Both the position numbers and the translations under genes were made by a program. This document shows positions 18,185 through 27,234 of a stretch of DNA of 64,000 bases, in pieces. The notes under the pieces are model-generated. The model saw nothing but the letters and a program-made list of their open reading frames with translations, was not told where the DNA came from and did not search any database. The first letter of the stretch is position 1. Each line of letters opens with the position of its first letter. This stretch comes from Calothrix membranacea FACHB-236 (GTDB taxonomy: Bacteria; Cyanobacteriota; Cyanobacteriia; Cyanobacteriales; Nostocaceae), in contig NZ_JACJPX010000013.1 in NCBI RefSeq assembly GCF_014696315.1, positions 62,001-126,000 of the forward strand, given 5' to 3'.

Positions 18185-19819
18185 TTAGCCAAGACAAGCG
18201 GCTAAATCTTGTTCTGGAGTAGTTATGAGTTTGAGATTGTATGTCTCGGAAAGCAACTTCGCAACATTAGGTGTGAGGAAAGCTGGAAGCGTGGGGCCGA
18301 TGCGAATATTTTGGATACCCAAGTAAAGTAGGGTTAATAGAACTGCGATCGCTTTTTGTTCATACCAAGATAGTACCAATGACAATGGTAGTTGATTAAC
18401 ATTAACTTGGAATGCTTGCGCTAAGGCGACAGCGATTTGAATGGCAGAGTATGCATCGTTACATTGTCCCAAATCTAACAATCTGGGAATACCGCCGATA
18501 TCACCAAGTTGCTTGTCAAAGAAGCGGAACTTTCCACAACCGAGAGTCATGACTACGCAATCGCTAGGAATCGTTTCTACTAAATCTGTATAGTAATTGC
18601 GTCCTGGTTTGGCACCATCACAACCACCGACTAAGAAAAAGTGGCGAATATTACCTGATTTCACCGCATTAACTACAGTATCAGCTACACCTAAGACGGC
18701 ATTCCGAGCAAAACCTGTAGTTACTGTACCGCGATCGCTCTCTTCTACAAAGCCGGGTAATGCCAAAGCTTTATTGATAATCGGTGTAATGTCGCGAATG
18801 CTGACGTGTTGCAAACCAGGATAACCTACAGGCCCCAAGGTAAATACTTTATCTTTATAAGTTTCATGAGGAGGCATGAGGCAGTTTGTTGTCATCACAA
18901 CTGCACCAGGGAAATGCTCAAATTCATGGGTTTGATTTTGCCAGGCGGTGCCGTAATGTCCATACAGGTGAGGATAAGTCTGTTTCAGCTTGGGATAGCC
19001 ATGTGCAGGTAGCAATTCGCCATGAGTATAAACTTTAATTCCGGTTCCGGCTGTTTGCTCTAGAATAGCTCGCAAGTGTAATAAATCATGTCCTGATACA
19101 AGGATGGCTTTACCGACTGTCACACCTAGAGTTACGCCGGTGGGGATAGGATGCCCAAAAGTATTGGTATTACCAGCATCCAGCAATTCCATTGCTTTGA
19201 GGTTCATCTTACCTACTTGCAATGTGATGTCTAGCCATTCTTGCAAACTCTTATCTTGGGCATCGAGATTAGCTAGGATTTCATGGAAAAATACATATAA
19301 ATCTTCGTCATGCTGCCCCAGTTCTAAAGCATGGAAAGCATAAGCAGCTACGCCTTTAAGACCATATAATATTGTTAGCTTGAGTGAGAAAATATCTACA
19401 TTTTTAGCAGATTGGCCAATAAACTCAAATTCTAAGTCTTTTCCTTGTTTAATTAGCTGTTGTTGATCGCCAGCAGGTTGGAAATTTGCGATCGCAGAAT
19501 TTACCGCAGCGTTACCTAATACTTGAATTTGTAACTTCAGACTCTCACGTAAAGCGATCGCGCGATTCACAAACGCGACAAAATCATCAGCCGAGAAATT
19601 CACATTCGTCAGCGTCGAAAACAGCATTTCACAGGTGAACTCATCTTGATCGCGAGTAGTAATACCGAGAGATTTAGCTTGCAGCGCTACTTGCGACAAC
19701 CCCCGCAGACAATGCACCAGTAAATCTTGTAATGCATCTACCTCTGGACTCTTACCGCAGGCTCCCCACTGATAACATACATCACCACGGGTTGTTTGTT
19801 CACACTGATTACAGAACAT
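18185..19819 (-). CDS. hcp: Hybrid cluster protein / hydroxylamine reductase
   Basis: The 544-residue protein is a hybrid-cluster protein, a cytoplasmic iron-sulfur-oxygen enzyme linked to hydroxylamine or nitric oxide reduction and nitrosative stress. The N-terminal cysteines Cys3, Cys6, Cys15 and Cys21 (C-x2-C-x8-C-x5-C) match the class typical of anaerobes with a [4Fe-4S] cluster, not the enterobacterial spacing. Hybrid-cluster ligand regions are visible in HGELLPAHGYP, VVMTTNCLMPP, LVGGCDGAKPGRNYYTD, VMTLGCGKFRF and LDLGQCNDAYSA. GGAG at 19830-19833 (complement) precedes ATG 19819 by ten bases. An FNR-type palindrome and a correctly spaced -10 box lie upstream, so oxygen- or NO-sensitive control is likely. 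It is divergent from the hox genes. Confidence 0.95.
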   Translation of the reverse strand: MFCNQCEQTTRGDVCYQWGACGKSPEVDALQDLLVHCLRGLSQVALQAKSLGITTRDQDEFTCEMLFSTLTNVNFSADDFVAFVNRAIALRESLKLQIQVLGNAAVNSAIANFQPAGDQQQLIKQGKDLEFEFIGQSAKNVDIFSLKLTILYGLKGVAAYAFHALELGQHDEDLYVFFHEILANLDAQDKSLQEWLDITLQVGKMNLKAMELLDAGNTNTFGHPIPTGVTLGVTVGKAILVSGHDLLHLRAILEQTAGTGIKVYTHGELLPAHGYPKLKQTYPHLYGHYGTAWQNQTHEFEHFPGAVVMTTNCLMPPHETYKDKVFTLGPVGYPGLQHVSIRDITPIINKALALPGFVEESDRGTVTTGFARNAVLGVADTVVNAVKSGNIRHFFLVGGCDGAKPGRNYYTDLVETIPSDCVVMTLGCGKFRFFDKQLGDIGGIPRLLDLGQCNDAYSAIQIAVALAQAFQVNVNQLPLSLVLSWYEQKAIAVLLTLLYLGIQNIRIGPTLPAFLTPNVAKLLSETYNLKLITTPEQDLAACLG

Positions 19820-19848
19820 AAGTCTTTCACTCCAATCTTTATGCCTTT

Positions 19849-19890
19849 AGAGTATTGACAATTTGCAAGTAAAACCTTGATCTAAGTCAA
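19849..19890 (-). promoter_or_regulatory. Class-II FNR/CRP-type promoter of hcp
   Basis: Reading the minus strand, TTGACTTAGATCAA (plus-strand bases 19877-19890) is a near-perfect FNR/Dnr/HcpR-type palindrome TTGAY-N4-RTCAA. Exactly 22 bases downstream is TACTCT (19849-19854), a TAN3T -10 box. That places the box centre near -41.5 from a start around 19842, the geometry of class-II CRP/FNR activation. The leader would be about 22 nt and includes the GGAG ribosome site. It does not match the NtcA consensus GTA-N8-TAC, so another CRP-family regulator is more likely. Confidence 0.6.
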
Positions 19891-20206
19891 GAGAATCTGC
19901 AAAGTTTGGTAAAGATATCAGTAGGAACATAGGGAAAGGGAAAAAGGGGGAAAGGGGAAAGGAGCAAAATCAGAAGCTATAAACCTTGTTCTGTAAGCTT
20001 TTTAGCAAACAAAATTTCCAGTTTAAAATACTTAACTAAGTAAATTGAACATTGTTTTCCTGAATTTATTTTTTGAATTAGGATGAAGCTGCCTTGACTC
20101 TAACGCCACAAATTTTTCCGTCTAGACTGTTAACCGTCAACCGTTAACAGTCAAGCAATCACTTGAGTTTTCGCTGTAAATGATACAACTTCATCATTTG
20201 TTACCT

Positions 20207-20221
20207 TCACAAGTTCCTCAA
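20207..20221 (+). promoter_or_regulatory. 15-base motif shared by hoxU and hoxW upstream regions (copy 1)
   Basis: TCACAAGTTCCTCAA lies 79 bases before the hoxU start; the same 15 bases occur at 23717-23731, 44 bases before hoxW. Two chance 15-mer matches are expected somewhere in 64 kb, but both copies sitting upstream of hox genes makes a common control element or mRNA motif possible. Confidence 0.3.
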
Positions 20222-20300
20222 ACTCTTTGCCTATAACTCAAGGCGCAGGGTATTTAAGACGCTTAAGGCTAAAGGCTAATTCTGATAGAGACTAGAAGCA

Positions 20301-21017
20301 ATGTCAGTAAAAACTTTAACAATTAATGACCAATTAATTAGCGCCCGTGAGGAGGAAACTATCCTCGACGCGGCGCGAGAGGCGGGGATTCATATCCCGA
20401 CTTTGTGCCACTTAGAAGGAGTCTCAGATATAGGTGCTTGTCGGCTGTGCTTGGTAGAAATTGCCGGTAGCAATCGCCTTTTACCAGCTTGCGTTACCAA
20501 GGTGGGAGAAGGCATGGAGGTAAAAACAGATTCAGAACGGTTGCAAAAATACCGCCGCACAATTATTGAAATGCTGTTTGCGGAAGGCAATCACGTTTGT
20601 TCTGTATGCGTCGCCAATGGCAATTGTGAATTACAAGACTTGGCGATTGAGATGGGTATGGATCATGTGCGTCTCAATTATCATTTCCCCGATCGCAAAG
20701 TTGATGTTTCTCACGATCGCTTCGGTGTTGACCATAACCGTTGTGTTCTTTGTACACGTTGCGTCCGTGTTTGTGACGAAGTTGAAGGCGCACATACTTG
20801 GGACTTGGCAGGTAGAGGTTCTAATTCCCATGTAATTACTGATTTAAATCAGCCTTGGGGAACTTCAAGCACTTGTACTTCCTGCGGTAAATGTGTGAAT
20901 GCTTGCCCCACAGGTGCAATTTTTTACCAAGGTTCCAGCGTCGGTGAAATGAAACACGATCGCGCAAAACTAGAGTTCCTTGTCACAGCACGGGAGAAAA
21001 AACAATGGTTCGTGTGA
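20301..21017 (+). CDS. hoxU: Bidirectional hydrogenase diaphorase subunit HoxU
   Basis: The 238-residue iron-sulfur subunit links the NAD(P)H-oxidising HoxF module to the HoxYH hydrogenase. Its clusters are readable: an N-terminal [2Fe-2S] ferredoxin domain with Cys36, Cys47, Cys50 and Cys64; a NuoG-type set His97/Cys100/Cys103/Cys109; and two ferredoxin-like [4Fe-4S] sets, Cys148/151/154/158 and Cys192/195/198/202. Length fits HoxU rather than full NuoG. Its stop overlaps the hoxY start by 13 bases, so the genes are co-transcribed. hoxE and hoxF are absent from this window, as in cyanobacteria where they form a separate locus. Confidence 0.95.
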   Translation: MSVKTLTINDQLISAREEETILDAAREAGIHIPTLCHLEGVSDIGACRLCLVEIAGSNRLLPACVTKVGEGMEVKTDSERLQKYRRTIIEMLFAEGNHVCSVCVANGNCELQDLAIEMGMDHVRLNYHFPDRKVDVSHDRFGVDHNRCVLCTRCVRVCDEVEGAHTWDLAGRGSNSHVITDLNQPWGTSSTCTSCGKCVNACPTGAIFYQGSSVGEMKHDRAKLEFLVTAREKKQWFV

Positions 21018-21547
21018 AATTTGCAACGGTTTGGCTAGGCGGTTGTTCTGGCTGTCATATGTCATTTCTCGATTTAGATGAATGGCTGATTGATCTAGCA
21101 GAACAGGTAGATGTAGTTTACAGTCCTTTCGCTGATATCAAACAATATCCCGAATGGGTGGATGTAGTCTTAGTAGAAGGCGCGATCGCCAACGAAGAAC
21201 ATTTAGAAATTTTGCACACAGTTAGAGAGCGATCGCAAATTCTCATTTCCTTTGGCGACTGTGCTGTTACTGGCAATGTTACCGCTTTACGCAATCCTTT
21301 AAGCACTGAATCCGTGCTGCAAAGTTGTTATATAGAAGCCGCCGATCTTCACGGTTCTATACCCAACGCACCAGGAATTGTCCCACCATTATTAGATAGA
21401 GTGCAGCCAGTACACACCCTCGTCCCAGTAGATATTTACTTACCCGGTTGTCCCCCTTCCGCCGATAGAATTCGCGCCGTACTAGAACCTTTATTGAAAG
21501 GCGAAAAACCACATTTAGAAGGACGCGACTTACTGAAATTTGGTTAA
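21005..21547 (+). CDS. hoxY: Bidirectional NiFe hydrogenase small subunit HoxY
   Basis: A 180-residue cytoplasmic small subunit of the NAD(P)-linked NiFe hydrogenase. It lacks a twin-arginine signal, as expected for Hox rather than uptake (HupS) hydrogenase. The proximal [4Fe-4S] ligands are Cys14 and Cys17 ([10 protein letters not shown]), Cys86 (SFGDCAVTG) and Cys149 ([10 protein letters not shown]). The gene overlaps hoxU by 13 bases and is separated from hoxH by a 113-bp spacer full of heptamer repeats. Confidence 0.95.
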   Translation: MVRVKFATVWLGGCSGCHMSFLDLDEWLIDLAEQVDVVYSPFADIKQYPEWVDVVLVEGAIANEEHLEILHTVRERSQILISFGDCAVTGNVTALRNPLSTESVLQSCYIEAADLHGSIPNAPGIVPPLLDRVQPVHTLVPVDIYLPGCPPSADRIRAVLEPLLKGEKPHLEGRDLLKFG

Positions 21548-21555
21548 TTCAAATG

Positions 21556-21590
21556 GCATAGGGCATAGGGCATAGGGCATGGGGCATTGG
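21556..21590 (+). repeat. Five GCATAGG-type heptamers between hoxY and hoxH
   Basis: Five tandem 7-bp units, three gcatagg, then gcatggg and gcattgg, lie inside the hox operon. They are followed by a C-rich tract with ctccctgcccccctgcc and repeated ccccact units up to the hoxH start. This is the short tandem heptamer repeat (STRR) class of heterocystous cyanobacteria. Confidence 0.85.
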
Positions 21591-21660
21591 TAATTTATTC
21601 TCCCCCTGCTCCCTGCCCCCCTGCCTCCTCAATCCCCACTCCCCACTCCCAACAACATTT

Positions 21661-23109
21661 ATGTCTCAAAAAATCATCATCGATCCAGTCACCCGTATTG
21701 AAGGACACGCCAAAATATCGATTTATTTGGATGATACGGGACAAGTTAGCGATGCAAGGTTCCATGTTACCGAGTTTCGCGGATTTGAAAAATTTTGCGA
21801 AGGTCGTCCTTTTTGGGAAATGCCAGGAATTACGGCGCGCATTTGTGGTATTTGTCCGGTCAGTCACTTATTGGCTTCCGCAAAAGCAGGCGATCGCCTC
21901 CTCTCGGTGACAATTCCCAAAACCGCAGAAAAACTGCGTCGTCTCATGAATTTGGGGCAAATTGTCCAATCTCATGCTTTGAGTTTCTTCCACCTCAGCG
22001 GCCCGGATTTACTCTTAGGAATGGATAGCGATCCCCAAAAACGCAACGTCTTTGGTTTAATTGCTGCTGAACCAGATATCGCCCGTGGTGGTATTCGGTT
22101 GCGTCAATTTGGACAAGAAATTATTGAAATCTTAGGTGGGCGCAAGATTCACCCATCCTGGGCGGTTCCCGGTGGTGTGCGCGAACCCTTATCTGCAGAG
22201 GGACGCGCCCATATTCAAAGCCGCATTCCCGAAGCGCGAGAAACAGTCATCAATGCGTTGGGAATGTTTAAGAAGTTACTCGAACCCTATGAAAAAGAAG
22301 CCCAAACTTTTGGTAATTTCCCCAGCTTATTTATGGGATTAGTTACACCTGAAGGTTTATGGGAAAACTATGACGGAAATCTGCGGTTTGTAGACAGCGA
22401 CGGTAATATTATTGCCGATAAACTCGACCCTAGCCGCTATTACGAATTTATTGGCGAAATCGTCCAGCCTGATTCTTATTTAAAATCTCCTTACTATCGT
22501 CCTTTAGGTTTTCCTAACGGCAATGGTAATCAATCAGAGAGTGGTATGTACCGAGTCGGGCCATTAGCACGATTGAATGTTTGTAGCCATATTGGTACAC
22601 CTTTAGCTGATGCAGAGTTAAAAGAATTTAGAGATAAAGGTAAAGGTACAGTTACCTCATCATTCTTCTATCATTACGCCAGATTGATTGAAATTTTGGC
22701 ATCAATCGAGCGCATTGAAATTTTACTCGATGACCCAGATATTTTATCAACTCGACTCCGTGCTGAGGCGGGAATTAACCAATTAGAAACCGTCGGTGTT
22801 AGTGAAGCACCACGCGGCACATTATTCCATTTTTATCAAATAAATGAAGATGGATTAATTCAAAAAGCTAACTTAATTATTGCCACAGGTCAGAATAATT
22901 TAGCGATGAATCGTACCGTCGCGCAAATTGCTAAACATTTTATTCATGGCCCAGAAATTCCCGAAGGAATGTTAAACCGTGTGGAAGCAGGTATTCGTGC
23001 TTTTGACCCTTGTTTAAGCTGTTCAACTCATGCAGTTGGACAAATGCCATTACATATTGAATTAGTTGGTGTAGATGGTACAGTTGTCAAAGAAGTTTGG
23101 CGGGATTAA
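21661..23109 (+). CDS. hoxH: Bidirectional NiFe hydrogenase large subunit HoxH
   Basis: The 482-residue catalytic subunit carries the NiFe(CN)2CO site that interconverts H2 and protons. The N-terminal motif is [10 protein letters not shown] (Cys62, Cys65) and the C-terminal motif is DPCLSCSTH (Cys451, Cys454, ending at His457). Residues 458-482 form the tail expected to be cut off by the HoxW protease after nickel insertion, so this is an unprocessed full-length precursor. It follows hoxY in the same direction. The operon may pause or branch here, because a perfect 16-bp palindrome lies 100 bases downstream and hoxW starts 666 bp later. Confidence 0.96.
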   Translation: MSQKIIIDPVTRIEGHAKISIYLDDTGQVSDARFHVTEFRGFEKFCEGRPFWEMPGITARICGICPVSHLLASAKAGDRLLSVTIPKTAEKLRRLMNLGQIVQSHALSFFHLSGPDLLLGMDSDPQKRNVFGLIAAEPDIARGGIRLRQFGQEIIEILGGRKIHPSWAVPGGVREPLSAEGRAHIQSRIPEARETVINALGMFKKLLEPYEKEAQTFGNFPSLFMGLVTPEGLWENYDGNLRFVDSDGNIIADKLDPSRYYEFIGEIVQPDSYLKSPYYRPLGFPNGNGNQSESGMYRVGPLARLNVCSHIGTPLADAELKEFRDKGKGTVTSSFFYHYARLIEILASIERIEILLDDPDILSTRLRAEAGINQLETVGVSEAPRGTLFHFYQINEDGLIQKANLIIATGQNNLAMNRTVAQIAKHFIHGPEIPEGMLNRVEAGIRAFDPCLSCSTHAVGQMPLHIELVGVDGTVVKEVWRD

Positions 23110-23208
23110 TGCTTTTGTAATTCGTAATTCGTAATTTGTAATTCGTAATTAATGCGAATTGTCGGGTGTGTTGTACTGTGTGACAACCCACCATTAACGC
23201 AACCACCC

Positions 23209-23241
23209 AGATCCCCGACTTTTTCAAAAAGTCGGGGATCT
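23209..23241. terminator. Perfect 16-bp palindrome downstream of hoxH
   Basis: agatccccgacttttt (23209-23224), one unpaired C, then aaaaagtcggggatct (23226-23241). The stem is perfect but no T-run follows on the plus strand. It can act as a terminator or mRNA 3' stabiliser, or be a dispersed palindromic repeat, since similar gatccccgac/gtcggggatc dyads occur widely in cyanobacteria. Confidence 0.5.
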
Positions 23242-23716
23242 AAATCTCACCCAAGGAGCCATCGCCCAATACCTTTCAAGATAGGTATAAAACTTTCTAA
23301 AACTCTTTTTCCTTAGGGTACTTTGCGCCTTAGCGGTTCGTTTATTCTTTGATTTACGCCACATTGTAATAGATGCTCAAAAATCTTAAAGCCTTACATC
23401 AGTACGCCCATAACTAATTCACGCTTGAATTAGAAATATAACTAATATTTAATCTTTCTAAATCAAGTTATCCCTCTTCCCCTACTCAGCCAGTAATTTC
23501 AGCCATCAACCGAGAAATTAATATAAGAATAATTAATGTGATAAAACTCATATATGTAATTTCCGAAAATATAACTGTAGTTACAATTTTTTGATTTTTT
23601 CTGATTCTAAGATTAATTTTTTCTATAAAAATATTTAAACAGCTACTCCTCACTCAATTTGCTATTGACAACTTGTAGCTTGAACAAGTTAACTTTATTT
23701 GTACCGACCTACATCC

Positions 23717-23731
23717 TCACAAGTTCCTCAA
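23717..23731 (+). promoter_or_regulatory. 15-base motif shared by hoxU and hoxW upstream regions (copy 2)
   Basis: The second exact copy of TCACAAGTTCCTCAA, 44 bases before the hoxW ATG. In both copies CC and T precede it and an A/C-rich stretch follows, but the flanks otherwise differ. Confidence 0.3.
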
Positions 23732-23775
23732 CTTTTTTACTTAACTTAACAATAGATGAGGCAGAGCGAAAAACA

Positions 23776-24213
23776 ATGAGTAATGTAGTAGCAATCGGTT
23801 ATGGTAATGACTTACGCAGTGATGATGGTATTGGACAACGTGTAGCTCATGCCTTGGATTTTAACAACGTCAAATCTCTGGCTGTTCATCAACTCACTCC
23901 AGAACTTGCAGATACTTTAGCAAGTGCTGATTTAGCAATTTTTATTGATGCTTGTGTAGCTTCCGAAAGTACTGAAGTGCAAGTAAAACCCCTCTCTCCA
24001 GAATTTTCCAACGTCATCGCTGGACATACAGCAGATCCGCGATCGCTTTTAGCATTAACACAAGCACTTTATGGTTATTGTCCCCCAGCTTGGTGGGTAA
24101 TTGTTCCCGGAGAAAACTTTGCCATAGGCGATCGCCTTTCAGAATTTGCAGAAACAGGCGTGGCGATCGCTTTAGAAAAAATTACGCAAATTATTAATCA
24201 GGATTACAGGTAG
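23776..24213 (+). CDS. hoxW: Hydrogenase maturation protease HoxW
   Basis: The 145-residue endopeptidase of the HyaD/HybD family removes the C-terminal tail of HoxH once nickel is inserted. Visible are the GYGNDLRSDDGIG signature with Asp16/Asp17, the second metal-binding acidic residue in IFIDAC (Asp58), and His84 in AGHTADP, which corresponds to the third nickel ligand. The ATG at 23776 begins MSNVVAIGYGND, matching the family; an upstream extension to 23659 is hydrophobic and unlikely. Placement downstream of hoxH supports HoxW rather than HupW. The acyl-CoA synthetase gene follows after nine bases. Confidence 0.92.
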   Translation: MSNVVAIGYGNDLRSDDGIGQRVAHALDFNNVKSLAVHQLTPELADTLASADLAIFIDACVASESTEVQVKPLSPEFSNVIAGHTADPRSLLALTQALYGYCPPAWWVIVPGENFAIGDRLSEFAETGVAIALEKITQIINQDYR

Positions 24214-24222
24214 TCGCAACTC

Positions 24223-27027
24223 ATGCAAAATACACTAAATTCAATTATCGAACCTGCCTACGATATTCTCCGCACCGAGAAAGCTAATCCCCTCGATTTC
24301 ATCTTTGCACCGCGCAATGTAGCTGTAATTGGTGCTACCGAAAAACAAGGTAGTGTGGGACGGACTTTGTTATGGAATTTAATTAGCAGTCCTTTTGGTG
24401 GTACTGTTTTTCCCGTCAATCCTAAACGTAATAGCATCCTGGGAATCAAAGCCTACCCAACAATCTTTGATGTCCCAGAAAAAGTAGATTTGGCAGTAAT
24501 TGCTACACCAGCAGCTACAGTTCCCAGTATTATTGCTGATTGTGTCAAAGTAGGCGTAAAAAGCGCTATTATCCTTAGCGCAGGTTTTAAAGAAGCTGGG
24601 CCAGAAGGCATCGCCTTGGAACAGCAAATTCTGCAACAAGCCCGTCTCGGTAATATGCGAATCGTTGGCCCCAACTGCTTGGGTGTGATGAGTCCCCAAT
24701 CTGGACTGAATGCCACCTTTGCTAGTGCTATGGCGCGTCCCGGTAACGTCGGCTTTATTAGTCAAAGTGGCGCGCTTTGCACAGCTATTCTCGATTGGAG
24801 TTTCCGGGAAAACGTTGGTTTTAGCGCCTTCGTTTCCCTAGGTTCCATGCTAGATGTGGGTTGGGGCGATTTAATTTATTATCTGGGTGACGATCCCCAT
24901 ACAAAAAGTATTGTAATTTACATGGAATCTGTGGGTGATGCCCGGTCATTCCTCTCAGCAGCTAGAGAAGTAGCTTTAACTAAACCAATTATTGTAATTA
25001 AAGCAGGTCGTACCGAAGCCGCCGCCAAAGCCGCAGCTTCCCACACAGGAGCCTTAGCAGGTAGTGATAAAGTTTTAGATGCCGCTTTTCGCCGTTGTGG
25101 AGTGTTGCGCGTCAACAGTATCTCTGACTTGTTCGATATGGCAGAGGTGCTAGCCAAACAACCCCGTCCCAAAGGCCCACGCCTGACAATTCTCACCAAC
25201 GCTGGCGGCCCTGGTGTACTGGCTACCGATGCGTTAATTTCATCAGGTGGCGAAGTTGCACCAATTTCTGAACAAACTCGCACCGCCCTCAACGAGTTTT
25301 TACCTACTCATTGGAGCCACGACAACCCCGTTGATATTTTGGGTGATGCTGATCCCCAAAGATATACCAAAGCTTTAGAAATTGCGGCTCAAGATCCTAA
25401 TAGTGATGGCTTATTGGTGATTCTCACACCGCAATCGATGACAGATCCCACTGCCACCGCCGAACAACTGAAACACTATGTAGAAAGTTCACAGCAAAAA
25501 TCGCAACCAGCTAAACCCATCCTTGCCAGTTGGATGGGAGGTGCAGATGTTGCAGATGGGGAGATGATTTTAAATCGTCAAAGTATCCCGACTTACGCTT
25601 ATCCAGATACAGCAGCGCGTGTATTTAGCTATATGTGGCAATCTAGCTATAACTTGCGCGGTATTTATGAAACTCCGGTATTACCAACTATCGATTCTGC
25701 TTCTGGTATCCCCAATCGCCAATATGTGAATAAAATCATCCAAACTGCCAGACTAGCAGGGCGGACTATTCTCACCGAGTTTGAATCGAAGGAAATCTTA
25801 GCGGCTTACGGTATTCCTGTAGTTGGTACTTGTATTGCCCGTAATGAAGCGCAAGCGGTTGAATGTGCAGAAAAATTAGGCTATCCTGTCGTTCTGAAGC
25901 TGTTTTCCCACATTATTACCCATAAAACCGATGTCGGCGGCGTGCAGTTAAATCTTACCGATGCAGAAGCCGTCAGACGCGCATATCGTGCTATTGAATC
26001 TGCCTTACAAGAGAAGGTACAAACCGATCCGCATTACGCAAAACTCGGCAGCGAAAATCCAGATATGTTCTTGGGTGTTACCGTGCAACCAATGGTGAAA
26101 ACCCACGGTTATGAACTCATTATTGGTAGTAGCCTCGATCCACAATTCGGGCCAGTATTGCTGTTTGGTACAGGTGGACAACTAGTAGAAGTTTTCCAAG
26201 ATAGAGCGATCGCTCTCCCACCCCTCAACTCTACCCTAGCGCGGCGGATGATAGAACAAACGCAGATTTACAAAGCGTTAACAGGCGTAAGAGGGCGTAA
26301 GAGTGTAGATATGGAAGCTTTAGAACAATTAATGGTGGCATTTAGCCAATTAGTTGTCGAACAACGCTGGATTAAGGAAATCGATATTAACCCCTTACTA
26401 GCTTCCGAAGAACAATTAATTGCCTTAGATGGGCGGATTATTCTTCACGATGCCGATATTACAGAAGAGCAACTACCAAAATTAGCGATTCGTCCTTATC
26501 CTACACAATATATAGGACGATGGACGATGAGAAATCAAACTCCAGTTACCATCCGTCCTATCCGTCCCGAAGATGAACCTTTAATGGTGCAATTCCACCA
26601 CACCCTCTCTGAGGAAAGCGTTTACTTCCGGTATTTCCACCTCATTAAATTAAGTCAACGAGTCGCCCACGATCGCCTCACACGTATCTGTTTTATCGAC
26701 TACGATCGCGAAATTGCCTTAGTCGTAGAATCGCAAAACTCCACCAAAGAAGCCAAAGAAATTTTAGCAGTAGGGCGCTTAAGTAAAGTACATGGCACCA
26801 ACACCGCCGAATTTGCCATTGTGGTGAGCGATCGCGTGCAATGTCAGGGTGTAGGTACAGAATTACTCGGACGACTCATCGAAATCGGGCGAGATGAACA
26901 ACTCAGTAAAATTACTGCTGATATCTTAGCGGAAAATCATGGAATGCAAAAAGTCTGTGAAAAACTTGGTTTCCGCATTCAACGCACCGCAGATCCCACA
27001 GTAGTTAAAGCTGAATTTGATTTGTAG
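24223..27027 (+). CDS. ADP-forming acyl-CoA synthetase fused to GNAT acetyltransferase
   Basis: The 934-residue protein joins a CoA-binding domain (about 25-160), a succinyl-CoA-ligase-like domain with the phosphorylatable His274 in [10 protein letters not shown], an ATP-grasp domain (about 505-730), and a C-terminal GNAT domain (about 765-930) with [10 protein letters not shown] acyl-CoA binding. The first three can make ATP from acyl-CoA, giving acetate in fermentation. Homologous proteins with a GNAT domain (Pat/Pka type) may instead act mainly as lysine acetyltransferases, so the synthetase activity is not certain. The gene starts nine bases after hoxW and is closed by a strong terminator, placing it in the hydrogenase transcription unit. 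This would couple H2 and acetate formation. Confidence 0.88.
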   Translation: MQNTLNSIIEPAYDILRTEKANPLDFIFAPRNVAVIGATEKQGSVGRTLLWNLISSPFGGTVFPVNPKRNSILGIKAYPTIFDVPEKVDLAVIATPAATVPSIIADCVKVGVKSAIILSAGFKEAGPEGIALEQQILQQARLGNMRIVGPNCLGVMSPQSGLNATFASAMARPGNVGFISQSGALCTAILDWSFRENVGFSAFVSLGSMLDVGWGDLIYYLGDDPHTKSIVIYMESVGDARSFLSAAREVALTKPIIVIKAGRTEAAAKAAASHTGALAGSDKVLDAAFRRCGVLRVNSISDLFDMAEVLAKQPRPKGPRLTILTNAGGPGVLATDALISSGGEVAPISEQTRTALNEFLPTHWSHDNPVDILGDADPQRYTKALEIAAQDPNSDGLLVILTPQSMTDPTATAEQLKHYVESSQQKSQPAKPILASWMGGADVADGEMILNRQSIPTYAYPDTAARVFSYMWQSSYNLRGIYETPVLPTIDSASGIPNRQYVNKIIQTARLAGRTILTEFESKEILAAYGIPVVGTCIARNEAQAVECAEKLGYPVVLKLFSHIITHKTDVGGVQLNLTDAEAVRRAYRAIESALQEKVQTDPHYAKLGSENPDMFLGVTVQPMVKTHGYELIIGSSLDPQFGPVLLFGTGGQLVEVFQDRAIALPPLNSTLARRMIEQTQIYKALTGVRGRKSVDMEALEQLMVAFSQLVVEQRWIKEIDINPLLASEEQLIALDGRIILHDADITEEQLPKLAIRPYPTQYIGRWTMRNQTPVTIRPIRPEDEPLMVQFHHTLSEESVYFRYFHLIKLSQRVAHDRLTRICFIDYDREIALVVESQNSTKEAKEILAVGRLSKVHGTNTAEFAIVVSDRVQCQGVGTELLGRLIEIGRDEQLSKITADILAENHGMQKVCEKLGFRIQRTADPTVVKAEFDL

Positions 27028-27033
27028 TCCTTT

Positions 27034-27054
27034 GTCATTCGTCATTCGTCATTT
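27034..27054 (+). repeat. Three GTCATTC/T heptamers after the synthetase gene
   Basis: Three tandem gtcatt(c/t) heptamers followed by gtaatt. They belong to the same 7-bp repeat class found in many gaps of this window and separate the synthetase stop from its terminator. Confidence 0.75.
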
Positions 27055-27093
27055 GTAATTAGCCAAATTCCCCCACCAGGTTGAATTTAATTA

Positions 27094-27145
27094 TAAAAAT
27101 ACCCTTTTCCCTTAACTTCAAAGATAGGGAACAAGGGTATTTTTA
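27094..27145 (+). terminator. Terminator of the hoxW-synthetase transcript
   Basis: A long hairpin: taaaaataccctt (27094-27106) pairs with aagggtattttta (27133-27145), and ttccct (27107-27112) with agggaa (27126-27131), leaving one bulged C and a 13-nt loop. The U-run is inside the distal arm (ATTTTTA). It could work in both directions, but only the plus-strand operon clearly ends here. Confidence 0.75.
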
Positions 27146-27234
27146 TCTGCGGTTAATTATTCTTTTATCGAATTTCACGCCAAGTTGTACTGTCAACGAC
27201 TCCACCAATTACCAATTACCAATTCCCCATCACC

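Larger units (their letters stand above)
19820..20300. other. Divergent hcp-hoxU regulatory region
   Basis: This 481-bp gap holds the hcp promoter, a purine-rich G/A tract at about 19930-19970, a short imperfect dyad gttaaccgtcaaccgttaac near 20128-20147, and TCACAAGTTCCTCAA at 20207-20221, which recurs exactly upstream of hoxW. The hoxU promoter is expected here but its boxes are not obvious. Confidence 0.45.
23110..23775. other. Repeat-rich gap between hoxH and hoxW
   Basis: The 666-bp gap contains five gtaatt(c/t/a) heptamers at 23117-23151, a perfect palindrome at 23209-23241, a 'ctttgcgcctta' dispersed repeat near 23319-23331, and an AT-rich stretch at 23520-23640 that may hold the hoxW promoter. 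The 15-mer TCACAAGTTCCTCAA shared with the hoxU upstream region is at 23717-23731. No gene is visible. Confidence 0.5.

Noticed and set aside
21595-21867. Minus-strand open frame over the hoxY-hoxH spacer
   Set aside because: It is the complement of the C-rich repeat tract and the hoxH start; the Gly/Glu-rich end comes from the repeat.
20301-23109. Uptake hydrogenase (hupSL) or NADH dehydrogenase genes instead of hox
   Set aside because: The small subunit lacks a twin-arginine signal, the large subunit is Hox-like with a cleavable 25-residue tail, and the iron-sulfur subunit is far shorter than NuoG.
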